Positions 16,314-24,388 are shown, counted from the stretch's first letter. The stretch: 64,000 bases of DNA from Actinomycetota bacterium (GCA_016278725.1 JADQBG010000003.1:124001-188000); one strand, 5' to 3'. Notes: generated by a model not told the origin, from the sequence alone. Translations and numbers: made by a program.

Positions 16314-16697
16314 ATGGAGCAGATGGTATCACCACGGGTGACTGCCCGCAGGGGACTGGCGGACTTGGCTTTGCTGCTTCCCGTCATCCTCTCCTGCCTG
16401 CTGCTGGTAGCCCACTACCTCCGGTCATTCCAGCCCCAGCTGATGATGCTCTTCCTGTTGCTGCCGTTGCTGTTGCTGGTGCGGCGGCGCTGGGCGGCGC
16501 GCGTGGTGCAGGTGGCGCTCCTGTTCGGAGCCTTCGAGTGGGTGACCACCGCACTGCTCTTGCTCGGGCAGCGGCGCGGGTTGGGCGAGCCGTATGGGAG
16601 GATGCTCGCAATCCTCTTTGGAGTTGCGGGGTTCGCCCTCCTGGCGGGAGCCCTATTGGAGTTGCCGCGGATGCGCCGGCGTTACGTCAAGCGCTAA
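16314..16697 (+). CDS. four-helix membrane protein, unknown
   Basis: 127 aa. Four hydrophobic segments are separated by basic loops: LALLLPVILSCLLLVAHYL, LMMLFLLLPLLLLV, VALLFGAFEWVTTALLLLG and ILFGVAGFALLAGALL. The sequence ends in RMRRRYVKR. No motif gives a function. The ATG at 16314 is preferred over an in-frame GTG at 16299 because GGAAAG lies at the right distance. It shares a very short divergent promoter region with the rhodanese lipoprotein, suggesting related regulation. Confidence 0.6.
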   Translation: MEQMVSPRVTARRGLADLALLLPVILSCLLLVAHYLRSFQPQLMMLFLLLPLLLLVRRRWAARVVQVALLFGAFEWVTTALLLLGQRRGLGEPYGRMLAILFGVAGFALLAGALLELPRMRRRYVKR

Positions 16698-16751
16698 CCA
16701 GGACCGCGCTTTGCCACTGGCGCCGCCCCAGGCAACAACGGCGTTGCGCGC

Positions 16752-17027
16752 TCAGCACTGAATCCGGTCGAAACCGGGAGGGAGGCCGTCCGTCAGTTCG
16801 GCGTCGGCAATGTCCTCCACCTGACGGCGTAACCAGGAAGCCGCTTCTTCCGGCCAGTCGTGACACCACGCCATCCGGTCGTCGTGCGAACAGGCGCCGG
16901 TCCCCAGTTCCAGCGCAGGAGTGAGTCCTGCCTGCCGCTGGGCTTCGGCGCCGCAGCGTCTGCGCACCAGGTGCTCGTCCTCCTGCCGACAGACCAGGCA
17001 ATACGAAACCCTTTGGTTCTCGGCCAT
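16752..17027 (-). CDS. small Cys-rich protein, unknown
   Basis: 91 aa beginning MAENQRVSYCLVCRQED. Six cysteines occur: C10-x2-C13, C25, C47, C55 and the final residue C91, with His49 and His56 close by, a pattern that could bind zinc or an Fe-S cluster. The C-terminal half is acidic and helical (WLRRQVEDIADAELTDG). ATG at 17027 has a GTGGAGGCG ribosome site. It is divergent from the selenocysteine OsmC gene 177 bp away, and a redox or metal role alongside it is possible but unproven. Confidence 0.55.
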   Translation of the reverse strand: MAENQRVSYCLVCRQEDEHLVRRRCGAEAQRQAGLTPALELGTGACSHDDRMAWCHDWPEEAASWLRRQVEDIADAELTDGLPPGFDRIQC

Positions 17028-17204
17028 ATCCGCCTCCACTCGCTCCGGATGCCTTTGGAATTTTTCGGCTTTGCGTTCAAGACTCCCCGGAGGCCACAGG
17101 AGGCTAACCTCCTCGGAATGCGGACGCTCCAAACTCCGGGCTCTTCCAGAAGCGAAGCATGGGCGGTAGGCTGGAGGACGGTAATCGACACACTGGGAGC
17201 AGTT

Positions 17205-17702
17205 ATGGGTGAGGTAGTTCACGTTTCCCGCATACAGATATTTCGCGAGCAGGGGCCAACCCGGAGGGCGATGATCCAGGGCTTCGATGAGCCGGTGTAC
17301 TACGGGGTACACGGCGGGATCAAGGAATTCTACGGCGTCGACCCCGAAGAAGATCATGCCGCCACCCTGGACCATATCGTCGGAGCGGTGGGCGCCTGAA
17401 TGATGGGCACGCTCGCCAGGGTCCTGGCCGAGAAGAAGATTCCCACTCACACCGACCGTTTTCGCGCCGACGTCCAGGGGATCGTGGAGAACGTCGAAGG
17501 GGTGCTCCGCATAACCCGCATCCTCGTGCACTATTCTCTGACAACTCCCCCCGGTAATGGGGAAGAAGCCCGTGCTTGTCTCGATCACTACATAGAGGGT
17601 TGCCCCGCGGCGATGAGCGTGCAGGGGGCGATAGCGATCGAGCACTCCATGGAAGTGAAGGAGCGGAGCGCCCGCGAGACGCGCGGCGTCAGCCCATGCT
17701 GA
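17205..17702 (+). CDS. OsmC/Ohr-like protein, probable selenoprotein (Sec encoded by in-frame UGA at 17397-17399)
   Basis: A single OsmC domain runs through an in-frame TGA at codon 65. Before it: GFDEPVYYGVHGGIKEFYGV and DHAATLDHIVGAVGA; after it: MMGTLARVLAEKKI, LRITRILVHYSL and HYIEGCPAAMSVQGAIAIEH. Homologues have the peroxidatic Cys exactly where the TGA falls (GAC-x-M-G-T-L) and the resolving Cys in CPAAMS (here C133). A hairpin starts 12 bases after the TGA: stem 17412-17419 with 17424-17432 (one bulged C), four-base apical loop GGTC at 17420-17423 whose first base is G and which lies 20 bases past the UGA, matching the bacterial SECIS pattern. Translation read straight through gives 165 aa. 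A GGGAG site precedes the ATG. OsmC-like selenoproteins have been reported from metagenomes. Confidence 0.75.
17412..17432 (+). promoter_or_regulatory. candidate bacterial SECIS element
   Basis: CTCG-CCAG, loop GGTC, CTGG-C-CGAG. Eight base pairs with one bulged C, apical loop starting with G, 20 bases downstream of the UGA. This is where SelB-bound selenocysteinyl-tRNA would be recruited. Confidence 0.6.
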
Positions 17703-18669
17703 GGATGGTGGAGCCCGTGGTCTGTCTTTCCTCCAGCGCCTCGAGGGCCTCTGCGGCCTGCTCCAGGGCGAACTCCTGGCCGATCTCGACGGTGATCCGT
17801 TTCTGCGCGACGGCTTCAAAGAGTGCCGATGCGCTTTCCAGGAGCTCTGCGCGGGTCCCGGTGTAGTCCGCCAGGCGGGGACGGGTGAGGTAGACCGACC
17901 CTCTCTCGGCCAGCGTAAGCACGTCCACCGGCTCCGGCCTGCCGGAAGCGTTGCCGAAGGAGACGCAAAGACCTCGGGGGGCCAGGCAGTCGAGGGAACC
18001 GGCTAGGGTGGAGCGGCCGACCCCGTCGTAGACCACCGGCACCCCTCTCCCCCCGGTAAGCTCGCGCACGCGCCCGACGAAGCCTTCTTTGTTGTAATTG
18101 ATGGTGTGCGCGCAGCCGTGGTTGCGGGCCAGCGCGGCCTTCTGCTCGCTGCCCACGGTGCCTATCACCGTTGCCCCGATCGAGGAGAGCCACTCACAGG
18201 CCAGCAGTCCGACCCCGCCCGCCGCCGCATGCCAGAGTACGGTCATCCCCGCAGTCACCGGGAAGGTTCGCCGGATCAGGTACTCGACGGTCATCCCCCG
18301 CAGAGTGATGGCCGCCGCCGTACGCGTGTCGATCGCGTCGGGGAGCGGGATCAGCCGGTCGGCCTGAATCAGGCGGATGTCGGAGTACGAGCCGGGCGGT
18401 CCGCCCACATAGGCCACCCGGTCTCCGGCGGTGACGGACCGCACCCCCGGGCCCACGGATTCCACGACTCCGGCGCCTTCCTGGCCCAGGGCCAGGGGAA
18501 GCTTTGCCGGATATAGGCCGCCGCGGTGGTAGCTATCGATGAAGTTGACGCCCGCAAACTCATGCCGCACCCGGGCCTCACCCGGTCCCGGCTCGGGGAC
18601 CTCGATCTCCTCGAGGCGCATAACCTCGGGCCCGCCGGTTTCGTGAATCCTGACGGCGCGCGCCCTCAT
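17689..18669 (-). CDS. quinone oxidoreductase, zinc-independent MDR family
   Basis: 326 aa of the QorA type: MRARAVRIHETGGPEVM start, VRHEFAGVNFIDSYHRGGLY, the cofactor-binding AAAGGVGLLACEWLSSIGA and IGTVGSEQKA, typical of NADPH-dependent quinone reductases, and no catalytic zinc ligands. It reduces quinones by one electron or acts on alkenals. ATG at 18669 overlaps the stop of the upstream minus-strand gene (ATGA), so translation is coupled. Its 3' end overlaps the OsmC gene's last bases from the other strand by 14 bp. A longer in-frame start is open upstream but lies within the neighbour. Confidence 0.92.
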   Translation of the reverse strand: MRARAVRIHETGGPEVMRLEEIEVPEPGPGEARVRHEFAGVNFIDSYHRGGLYPAKLPLALGQEGAGVVESVGPGVRSVTAGDRVAYVGGPPGSYSDIRLIQADRLIPLPDAIDTRTAAAITLRGMTVEYLIRRTFPVTAGMTVLWHAAAGGVGLLACEWLSSIGATVIGTVGSEQKAALARNHGCAHTINYNKEGFVGRVRELTGGRGVPVVYDGVGRSTLAGSLDCLAPRGLCVSFGNASGRPEPVDVLTLAERGSVYLTRPRLADYTGTRAELLESASALFEAVAQKRITVEIGQEFALEQAAEALEALEERQTTGSTILSMG

Positions 18670-19004
18670 GCCGTTTCGATCTGCAGGTCGGGGCCCAGAC
18701 GGTAATCCTGCTGCCACATGGGCGCCGCGCCGGCCTCATCGGCGTCGTGCAACTGAAAGCTGAGGACCGTGTCACCCGTGAAGTAGCCTTCGGGGACGTG
18801 GACCGGAACGATCAACTCGGTCTTTCCCTGGGAGACCACGAGCGAGGAGTCTCCGGCTTCGACGCCAGACTCTTCGGCGGAAGGGTCCCGCCAGCTCAGT
18901 TCTAGGCGATCGTACTGCAACCCCGTCAACTTGAATCTGAAGTCGGCCCGCACCTCGCCCTTGTCGCGCTCGAGCGTGGGTCCGCCGATCAATTCCGCTG
19001 CCAT
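18666..19004 (-). CDS. conserved small protein, unknown
   Basis: 112 aa: MAAELIGGPTLERDKGEVRA, then a beta-rich body (FRFKLTGLQYDRLELSW, KTELIVPVHVPEGYFTGDTVLSFQLHD) and no Cys or signal peptide. The alternation suggests a small beta-sandwich. ATG at 19004 is backed by AAGAGGTG; a GTG three codons earlier would sit on that site. It overlaps and is coupled to the quinone oxidoreductase gene. No family recognised. Confidence 0.6.
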   Translation of the reverse strand: MAAELIGGPTLERDKGEVRADFRFKLTGLQYDRLELSWRDPSAEESGVEAGDSSLVVSQGKTELIVPVHVPEGYFTGDTVLSFQLHDADEAGAAPMWQQDYRLGPDLQIETA

Positions 19005-19013
19005 TGGCTTCAC

Positions 19014-19346
19014 CTCTTTACGAATCCTGGGATCCTTTCAGTCGCTCTCCCCGAATCGCGAGGGCCCAGAAACGCCGGCAGCGCAGGACCAGATCAGTCG
19101 GCGGTCTCAGGCAAAGGAAAAGAATCTTTTCGGTGGGTTTCGCGGGTTTCGTGGGTTTTCCATGATGCAGGATGGGAATCATCAATGTGCACATAGGAGG
19201 GAAAAAGAACTTTCATCAGAAGTCCCGATCCCTCCCTTGACTGTGCGGGGCCGCTCTTCCGAGCGGCCCCTGTCTTTCCCGGGGCCCCAACCCCCTACGG
19301 GAGCGCCCCCGCCAGGGTAATGACTACGCTGGGGTAAGCTCTTTTC
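19014..19346 (+). other. structured leader region upstream of the Kef-type antiporter
   Basis: About 330 bases with no gene but several paired elements: near-palindrome AAAAGA-A-TCTTTT (19118-19130), three GGGTTTCG-like units (~19135-19160), TGATG/CATCA (~19163-19184), GGAGGGA (19196-19202) that pairs perfectly with TCCCTCC (19229-19235), and the terminator hairpin at 19247-19270. The GGAGGGA segment resembles a ribosome site but no start codon follows. The order looks like an attenuated or riboswitch-type leader. Confidence 0.4.
19247..19279 (+). terminator. intrinsic-like terminator ahead of the antiporter gene
   Basis: GGGGCCGCTC (19247-19256), loop TTCC, GAGCGGCCCC (19261-19270), a perfect 10-bp stem followed by TGTCTTTCC, a weak U tract. 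It lies 77 bp before the antiporter ATG. Confidence 0.6.
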
Positions 19347-21011
19347 ATGGACTGGGGCCAACTGTCGGACATGCTGATCTTGCTCGGGGCCGCCCTCGTG
19401 TTGGGCATCGTGGCCGAACAGCTCCGGCAGAGCGCCATCATCGGCTACCTGCTCGCGGGAATGCTGATCGGGCCCAACGTCCTCGGGCTGATTCCCACCG
19501 GGGAAGACGTGGACGTGCTCGCCGAATTGGGCGCCGCCCTGCTCCTCTTCACGATCGGCCTCGAGTTCTCACTGCGGCGACTGCTCCGGTTGGGTTGGGT
19601 GCCCTTCGTGGCCGGAGGGGCGCAGATCATGCTCACCGGCGCCGCCGCGTATCTGGTCGGCATCGCCTTGGGGTTGGGCTCCCGTCCCGCCATGGCGGTG
19701 GGCGCCGTCGCGGCGCTCTCGAGCACGGCCTTTGTGGTCCGGGTGCTGACCGACCGCGCTCAGACGGACAGCGTCTTCGGCCGCAACGCGATTGCCATCC
19801 TGCTCATCCAGGACGTGGCCGTGGTGCCGTTGGTCTTCTTCGTGTCGGCACTCACGGGTGACGGCGGCCTCGGTCAAACCCTGTTGGATCTTGGGCGCGC
19901 GGCCTTGTTGGGGACCGCCGGTCTTGGGGTGCTCTATCTGCTGGTCGGGGTGTTCTTGCCCTGGGTCTTCCACCTGGGCGGGTTGACGCGCAATCGCGAG
20001 CTTCCGATTCTCCTCGCGGTGCTGGTGGCCCTGGGGGCTACCTGGGGAGCCCACTCCATAGAATTCAGTCCCGCCGTCGGCGCCTTTGCCGCCGGGCTCT
20101 TACTGGCGGAGTCGCCGTTCGCGGTGCAGATTCGCTCGGACATCGCCGCGCTTCGCACTTTGCTGATCACGCTCTTCTTTTCTTCGGTCGGTATGTTCGG
20201 CGATCCCGCCTGGGCCGTGTCTCACCTCGGGATGGTCCTGGCTTTGGTGGCGCTGGTGGTCATCGGAAAGAGCGGGATTGTGGCCGGAGTGCTCCGGCTG
20301 CTGGGATATCGGTTTGGCACCGCCCTCGCCACCGGCCTGACCATCGCCCAGGTCGGAGAGTTCTCCTTTGTGTTGGCTCAGGTCGCCCGCGGCGAGGGGC
20401 TCTTCGACGACGATCTGTTCCGGCTGGTTCTGTCGGTGACCGTGCTCACCCTGCTGCTCACACCTTATCTGGCCACGGCCGCGGCTCGGGTGCTTCCCGA
20501 AGCAACGTCGGGGAGGCGTGGCCGCGGGGGCAAACGCGAACCGGAGTTGGCGTGCGGCGACGGGCCGGGTCACGTGGTGGTCATCGGCTATGGACCTGCC
20601 GGCCAGCGGGCGGCTGACGTCATTCGCGAGGCGGGAGTCGAGCATCTGACCGCCGTCGACCTCAATCCGCGCAACGCCATCGCCGCCAGGGAGCGCGGTA
20701 TCCGGCTGCACCTGGGGGACGCCACGCACGCCGAGGTCCTCGAGCACCTGGAGATCGGCTGCGCCTCCGCGGTTCTCATCACCACCCCGGACCCCGCCGC
20801 GACCAAACGGATCATCGACCTCGTCCGCTTCCTCGCTCCGCAGGCCTACCTCTTGGTTCGCGCCCGCTACCATATCTATCAGGAGGATTTCCGCCGAGCC
20901 GGGGCGACCACCATCGTGGATGAGGAGGCTCAGGTGGGGCTGCAGTTGGCGAAAGAGGCCAGAGAATTGTTGGGCCTCGACGGTGCGCAGGACGACGGCC
21001 CGTCGGGTTGA
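19347..21011 (+). CDS. Kef-type monovalent cation:proton antiporter with TrkA-N domain
   Basis: 554 aa. Residues ~1-380 form a CPA2 Na+/H+ exchanger domain of ~12 spans; conserved pieces include IIGYLLAGMLIGPNVLG, LLFTIGLEFSLRRL, SSTAFVVRVL, IQDVAVVPLVF and FAAGLLLAESPF. Residues ~405-540 are a TrkA-N (RCK) Rossmann domain with VVIGYGPAGQRAA and AVDLNPRN, binding NAD(H) or ligands that gate transport. It exchanges K+ or Na+ for H+ and helps with pH and electrophile stress. The 5' region looks structured, so RNA-level control is possible. Confidence 0.93.
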   Translation: MDWGQLSDMLILLGAALVLGIVAEQLRQSAIIGYLLAGMLIGPNVLGLIPTGEDVDVLAELGAALLLFTIGLEFSLRRLLRLGWVPFVAGGAQIMLTGAAAYLVGIALGLGSRPAMAVGAVAALSSTAFVVRVLTDRAQTDSVFGRNAIAILLIQDVAVVPLVFFVSALTGDGGLGQTLLDLGRAALLGTAGLGVLYLLVGVFLPWVFHLGGLTRNRELPILLAVLVALGATWGAHSIEFSPAVGAFAAGLLLAESPFAVQIRSDIAALRTLLITLFFSSVGMFGDPAWAVSHLGMVLALVALVVIGKSGIVAGVLRLLGYRFGTALATGLTIAQVGEFSFVLAQVARGEGLFDDDLFRLVLSVTVLTLLLTPYLATAAARVLPEATSGRRGRGGKREPELACGDGPGHVVVIGYGPAGQRAADVIREAGVEHLTAVDLNPRNAIAARERGIRLHLGDATHAEVLEHLEIGCASAVLITTPDPAATKRIIDLVRFLAPQAYLLVRARYHIYQEDFRRAGATTIVDEEAQVGLQLAKEARELLGLDGAQDDGPSG

Positions 21012-21120
21012 GGGCGGGCCGAGCCCGGGCTGAGGGCGCGTCGAGGGCCGACGGCCCCGCCTCAGGCGCCGCCGTCCTGCGCGTCCTGCGGCAGGTTTAG
21101 AGCGTCGGCGGGCAGGAAAC

Positions 21121-21149
21121 TTGTCATGTACTACGAGCTGTAGTACAAT
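21121..21149 (+). promoter_or_regulatory. promoter with operator palindrome in its spacer
   Basis: TTGTCA (21121-21126), 17-base spacer, TACAAT (21144-21149). The spacer and -10 edge hold TGTACTAC (21127-21134) and GTAGTACA (21140-21147), perfect 8-bp inverted arms around GAGCT. A repressor of the BlaI/MecI or TetR kind bound there would block polymerase. Confidence 0.55.
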
Positions 21150-21156
21150 GCAGTCA

Positions 21157-21272
21157 ACAGCAAACGGGTCGGTCGGCCGTAAGGCCGACATGGCGACGAC
21201 ACGTTTCAAACAAAACCCATCCTCCCTCCTTCGAACTAGGGCCCCGATGACGTGGCAGCGTCGGGGCCTCAG
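21157..21272 (+). ncRNA. candidate small RNA
   Basis: The transcript expected from the preceding promoter would contain GTCGGCC-GTAA-GGCCGAC (21172-21189), a perfect 7-bp stem capped by a GNRA tetraloop, and end in GGCCCCGA (21240-21247) paired to TCGGGGCC (21261-21268). An ATG-started frame exists but has no ribosome site and no familiar content. The call rests on promoter plus hairpins only. Confidence 0.35.
21240..21272 (+). terminator. terminator-like hairpin
   Basis: GGCCCCGA (21240-21247) and TCGGGGCC (21261-21268) with an inner GACG/CGTC pair; only a short U-rich tail follows. Confidence 0.45.
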
Positions 21273-21388
21273 TTCATTCTGGAGGCGCTAGGGAGGCTCT
21301 GGATGGGGCGCTCGAGGGGGCTCCGGGGGCTCGTCGGCAGCCTCATTCATCAGGGCTTTCAGCCGGTCCCCTGCCGTCCCGTGATCGC

Positions 21389-21416
21389 TTGAAAACCCCC
21401 CCGCCTCTGGTATCAT
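21389..21416 (+). promoter_or_regulatory. promoter of the tRNA-rpmG-secE-nusG-rplKA transcription unit
   Basis: TTGAAA (21389-21394), 16-base spacer, TATCAT (21411-21416), with TG one base before the -10 (extended type). Initiation near 21423 is ~23 bases before tRNA-Tyr. Confidence 0.65.
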
Positions 21417-21445
21417 CCCTCTTCGCCTTAAGGCGGCATTCCCGT

Positions 21446-21527
<82 letters not shown>

Positions 21528-21598
21528 CCTTGGCTGTTGCGCCGGTTCGTGCGGCGCCCGACGGGTGGGTCGGCGGCGATGCCGGTCTTCCGGGACGG

Positions 21599-21674
<76 letters not shown>

Positions 21675-21679
21675 TACAA

Positions 21680-21753
21680 GGCGGGGTAGCTCAGTTGGTC
21701 AGAGCAGCGGAATCATAATCCGCGAGTCCGGGGTTCGAGTCCCTGCCCCGCTA
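21680..21753 (+). tRNA. tRNA-Met, elongator (anticodon CAT)
   Basis: Aligning U8 at 21687 gives acceptor GGCGGGG with CCCCGCT, hence a G1-U72 pair. Anticodon stem GCGGA/TCCGC encloses ATCATAA. The anticodon stem lacks the GGG/CCC pairs of initiators, and this slot before rpmG is usually elongator Met; a lysidine tRNA-Ile2 is the alternative. No CCA is encoded. Confidence 0.85.
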
Positions 21754-21855
21754 CCTAGGCTTCATCGTGCAACCCAGGGAGGGTGCTCCACCTTGGGTTC
21801 CCGTTGTGGGCTATGGTAGGATGCCGCATCGTTCAAGACAGGGAATGGTGAAGTA

Positions 21856-22005
21856 ATGCGGGTTAGAGTCACGATGGCCTGCCAAGAGTGCAAGCGCCGC
21901 AATTACACCAGCATGAAGAACAAGCGGAACGATCCGGAGCGGATCGAATTCCGTAAGTACTGCAAGTGGTGTGAGGGTCATACGGTCCATAAGGAAACCA
22001 AGTAG
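21856..22005 (+). CDS. rpmG: 50S ribosomal protein bL33
   Basis: 49 aa: [20 protein letters not shown], then [18 protein letters not shown]. Two Cys pairs (C9-x2-C12 and the later CKWC) form the zinc ribbon of the zinc-binding L33 type. It sits between tRNA-Met and tRNA-Trp, as in many Gram-positives. Confidence 0.96.
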   Translation: MRVRVTMACQECKRRNYTSMKNKRNDPERIEFRKYCKWCEGHTVHKETK

Positions 22006-22019
22006 CGCGAGTCATTCGC

Positions 22020-22096
22020 AGGGCAGTAGCTCAGCTGGCTAGAGCAGCGGTCTCCAAAACCGCAGGCCGGGGGTTCGAATCCCTCCTGCCCTGCCA
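22020..22096 (+). tRNA. tRNA-Trp (anticodon CCA)
   Basis: Acceptor AGGGCAG/CTGCCCT, anticodon stem GCGGT/ACCGC around CTCCAAA, T arm GGTTCGAATCC, discriminator G as expected for tRNA-Trp, and encoded CCA at 22094-22096. Confidence 0.96.
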
Positions 22097-22119
22097 GGTT
22101 TCTTCTACATAGGTGTGTG

Positions 22120-22407
22120 ATGGCAAAGACTACGACGAGTAAGCCGACGCCCAAGACCTCTCGGGCGCAGAACCGCGGAAGCGCGGTCGCCCGCTCCACC
22201 CGTACTCAGGCAATGCAGCGGGGCGGCCGTCTCGGTGGCTTCTTTCGCGAAGTGCGCGTGGAGATGGGCAAGGTCACCTGGCCGGAGCGGGACGAATTGC
22301 TCCAGTCGACCATGGTCGTGCTGGTCGCTTGCGTAATCGCCGCGGTCTACATCGGCCTCTGGGACCTCGTCTGGGCCACTCTCGTCGATCTGGCCAGGTT
22401 GGGGTAG
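22120..22407 (+). CDS. secE: preprotein translocase subunit SecE
   Basis: 95 aa. An N-terminal basic, Ser/Thr-rich tail precedes GFFREVRVEMGKVTWPERDELLQST, the amphipathic helix of SecE, and one membrane span VVLVACVIAAVYIGLWDLVW. SecE clamps SecY in the Sec channel. It is next to nusG, the standard bacterial order. ATG at 22120 follows AGGTGTGTG. Confidence 0.95.
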   Translation: MAKTTTSKPTPKTSRAQNRGSAVARSTRTQAMQRGGRLGGFFREVRVEMGKVTWPERDELLQSTMVVLVACVIAAVYIGLWDLVWATLVDLARLG

Positions 22408-22415
22408 GGCGCGCG

Positions 22416-22943
22416 GTGTTCGATCCAAAGTGGTACGTGATCAACACGTACTCCGGTCATGAGAACAAGGCGCGGGCCAACCTGGAGCACCGTATCCAAT
22501 CGATGAATCAGGTGGATGCCTTCGAGGATATCGTCGTGCCCACCGAGCAGGTCGTCGAGACCAAGGGCGGCGAGAAGGTCCAGGTGGAGAAGCGGATCTT
22601 CCCCGGCTATATCCTGGTGAAGATGATCCTGACGGACGACTCTTGGTCTCTGGTGAAAAACACACCCGGCGTAACCGGTTTCGTGGGCTCCGGCAGCGCC
22701 CCGACTCCCTTGAGCCCGACCGAGGTCGATCGCATCCTGCACACGGCCACCGTCGAGAAGCCCAAGGCCAAGGCGGAATTCTCCGTCGGGGATCAGGTCA
22801 AGGTGATTTCCGGCCCGCTGAGCGACTTTACCGGCGAGGTGTCCGAGGTCAATGCGGAGCAGAGCAAGCTCAAGGTGATGGTTTCCATCTTCGGTCGCGA
22901 TACGCCGACTGAACTGGGTTTCGAGCAGGTCAAGAAGATCTAA
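22416..22943 (+). CDS. nusG: transcription termination/antitermination factor NusG
   Basis: 175 aa from a GTG at 22416 with GGGGTAGGG before it. KWYVINTYSGHENKA opens the NGN domain, FPGYILVKM and NTPGVTGFVG are its core, and the C-terminal KOW domain has FSVGDQVKVISGPLSDFTGEV. NusG binds the RNA polymerase clamp and links it to Rho or ribosome. Start chosen because VFDPKWY aligns with family N-termini. Confidence 0.96.
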   Translation: MFDPKWYVINTYSGHENKARANLEHRIQSMNQVDAFEDIVVPTEQVVETKGGEKVQVEKRIFPGYILVKMILTDDSWSLVKNTPGVTGFVGSGSAPTPLSPTEVDRILHTATVEKPKAKAEFSVGDQVKVISGPLSDFTGEVSEVNAEQSKLKVMVSIFGRDTPTELGFEQVKKI

Positions 22944-22971
22944 CAAAGTGTTTCGGTGACGGGAGCGATCG

Positions 22972-23400
22972 GTGGCGAAGAAAGTTAGGGCGATCATCAA
23001 ACTGCAGATTCCGGCGGGGCAAGCGAGCCCGGCCCCCCCAGTGGGCCCTGCGCTCGGCCAGCACGGGATCAACATCATGGAGTTCACGAAGGCGTACAAC
23101 GCCCAGACGCAGGACCGCGTCGGGACGATCATCCCGGTGGAGATCACCGTCTTTGAGGACCGCTCCTTCACCTTCATCACGAAGACCCCGCCGGCGGCTG
23201 TGCTCATCCGGCAGGCCGCCGGGATCGACAAGGGCTCAGGCGTGCCGAACCGGGACAAGGTGGGCAAGATCACCGGCGCTCAACTGCGGGAGATCGCCGA
23301 GACCAAACTCCCCGACCTCAACGCCAACGACATCGAGGGCGCGATGGAGATCATCGCCGGCACCGCCCGCAGCATGGGCGTAACCGTGGAGGGCCGCTAG
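22972..23400 (+). CDS. rplK: 50S ribosomal protein uL11
   Basis: 142 aa from [32 protein letters not shown] is the hallmark N-terminal segment; the C-terminal rRNA-binding domain (IREIAE-like [14 protein letters not shown] and GTARSMGV) is complete. Forms the GTPase-associated centre with L10/L12. GGGAGCG precedes the start. Confidence 0.97.
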   Translation: MAKKVRAIIKLQIPAGQASPAPPVGPALGQHGINIMEFTKAYNAQTQDRVGTIIPVEITVFEDRSFTFITKTPPAAVLIRQAAGIDKGSGVPNRDKVGKITGAQLREIAETKLPDLNANDIEGAMEIIAGTARSMGVTVEGR

Positions 23401-23535
23401 GCCCGACGCACCGGGAGCCGAGGCGCAGGCCTCGCTCCCCTATAGGTAACCGGCCGCGGCGGCCAAGCGCGCCGCCGGGGCTCACTACGGTGGGAGGGCA
23501 AGAAGCCCGCAGGCACCACCAGGAGGTATGTTGAC

Positions 23536-24291
23536 ATGGCCCGTTCCAAGCGCTACCGCGAGGCGCGTCGCTCCGTGGACGTCACCCGCGAGTACTCTCC
23601 CGTCGAAGCCGTCCGTTTGCTCAAGCAACTGCCCTCGGCCAAATTCGACGAGACCATCGAAGTGCATATGAAACTGGGGGTCAATCCCCGGCACGCCGAC
23701 CAGCAGTTGCGCGGCACGCTAATGCTGCCCAACGGCACCGGCCAGGTGGTGCGCGTTGCCGTCTTCGCCAAAGGCGATAAAGCCACCGAGGCCCAGGAGG
23801 CCGGTGCGGACCTGGTGGGCGCCGAGGACCTGGCCGCCAAGGTGGAGGCCGGCGAGATCGACTTCGATGCCGCGATCGCCACTCCCGACATGATGGGCGT
23901 GGTCGGCAAGCTCGGACGAGTGCTCGGCCCCCGCGGACTGATGCCCAATCCCAAAGCCGGTACCGTCACCTTCGACGTGGCCAAGGCGGTGCAGGACACC
24001 AAGGGCGGAAAGATCGAGTACCGCACCGACAAGTTCGGCGTGGTGCACGTGATCATCGGCAAGAAGTCATTCAGCGAGAAGGACATCGTCGAGAACTACG
24101 CCGAGATGCTGGACGAGGTCATCCGCGCCAAACCGGCGGCGGCCAAGGGCAAGTACCTGCGCTCGATCACGCTGACCAGCACCATGGGCCCGGGCATTCC
24201 GGTCGACACGACAAAGAGCCGGGGCCTGATCGAGGAGCTCGAGGAGGCCGCGGCGGCAGAAGCGGCCGAGGCGGCTGCAGCGGCGGTCTAA
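23536..24291 (+). CDS. rplA: 50S ribosomal protein uL1
   Basis: 251 aa. [38 protein letters not shown] and the final [13 protein letters not shown] segment are canonical; the Ala/Glu-rich end beyond residue 235 is an added tail. It forms the L1 stalk and usually represses its own operon. ATG with AGGAGG site. Confidence 0.97.
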   Translation: MARSKRYREARRSVDVTREYSPVEAVRLLKQLPSAKFDETIEVHMKLGVNPRHADQQLRGTLMLPNGTGQVVRVAVFAKGDKATEAQEAGADLVGAEDLAAKVEAGEIDFDAAIATPDMMGVVGKLGRVLGPRGLMPNPKAGTVTFDVAKAVQDTKGGKIEYRTDKFGVVHVIIGKKSFSEKDIVENYAEMLDEVIRAKPAAAKGKYLRSITLTSTMGPGIPVDTTKSRGLIEELEEAAAAEAAEAAAAAV

Positions 24292-24340
24292 ATCTGCCGC
24301 AACGCGCCCCCGCCGTGGCGGGAGAGGCGCTGACTGCACA

Positions 24341-24388
24341 TCAAAGAGCCCGCTCCGGGACGTGATCCCGGAGCGGGCTCTCCTTTGA
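24341..24388. terminator. bidirectional terminator between rplA and nrfA
   Basis: GAGCCCGCTCCGGGA (24346-24360), loop CGTGA, TCCCGGAGCGGGCTC (24366-24380): a perfect 15-bp stem. TCAAAG before it and CTTTGA after it extend the pairing and supply A/T flanks for both directions. It separates the convergent rplKA and nrfHA units. Confidence 0.85.

Larger units (their letters stand above)
21012..21445. other. intergenic region: possible small RNA unit plus tRNA-operon promoter
   Basis: No protein gene supported. It contains a promoter with internal palindrome (21121-21149), a GNRA-capped hairpin (21172-21189), a terminator-like hairpin (21240-21268), and a second promoter (21389-21416) directed at tRNA-Tyr. 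Confidence 0.6.

Noticed and set aside
17400..17702. A separate 100-codon gene starting ATG-ATG
   Set aside because: It lacks a ribosome site and is only the second half of the OsmC domain; the first half ends exactly at the UGA.
21680..21753. Initiator tRNA-fMet
   Set aside because: The anticodon stem lacks the three G-C pairs of initiators, and position 1-72 is a G-U pair rather than a C-A mismatch.
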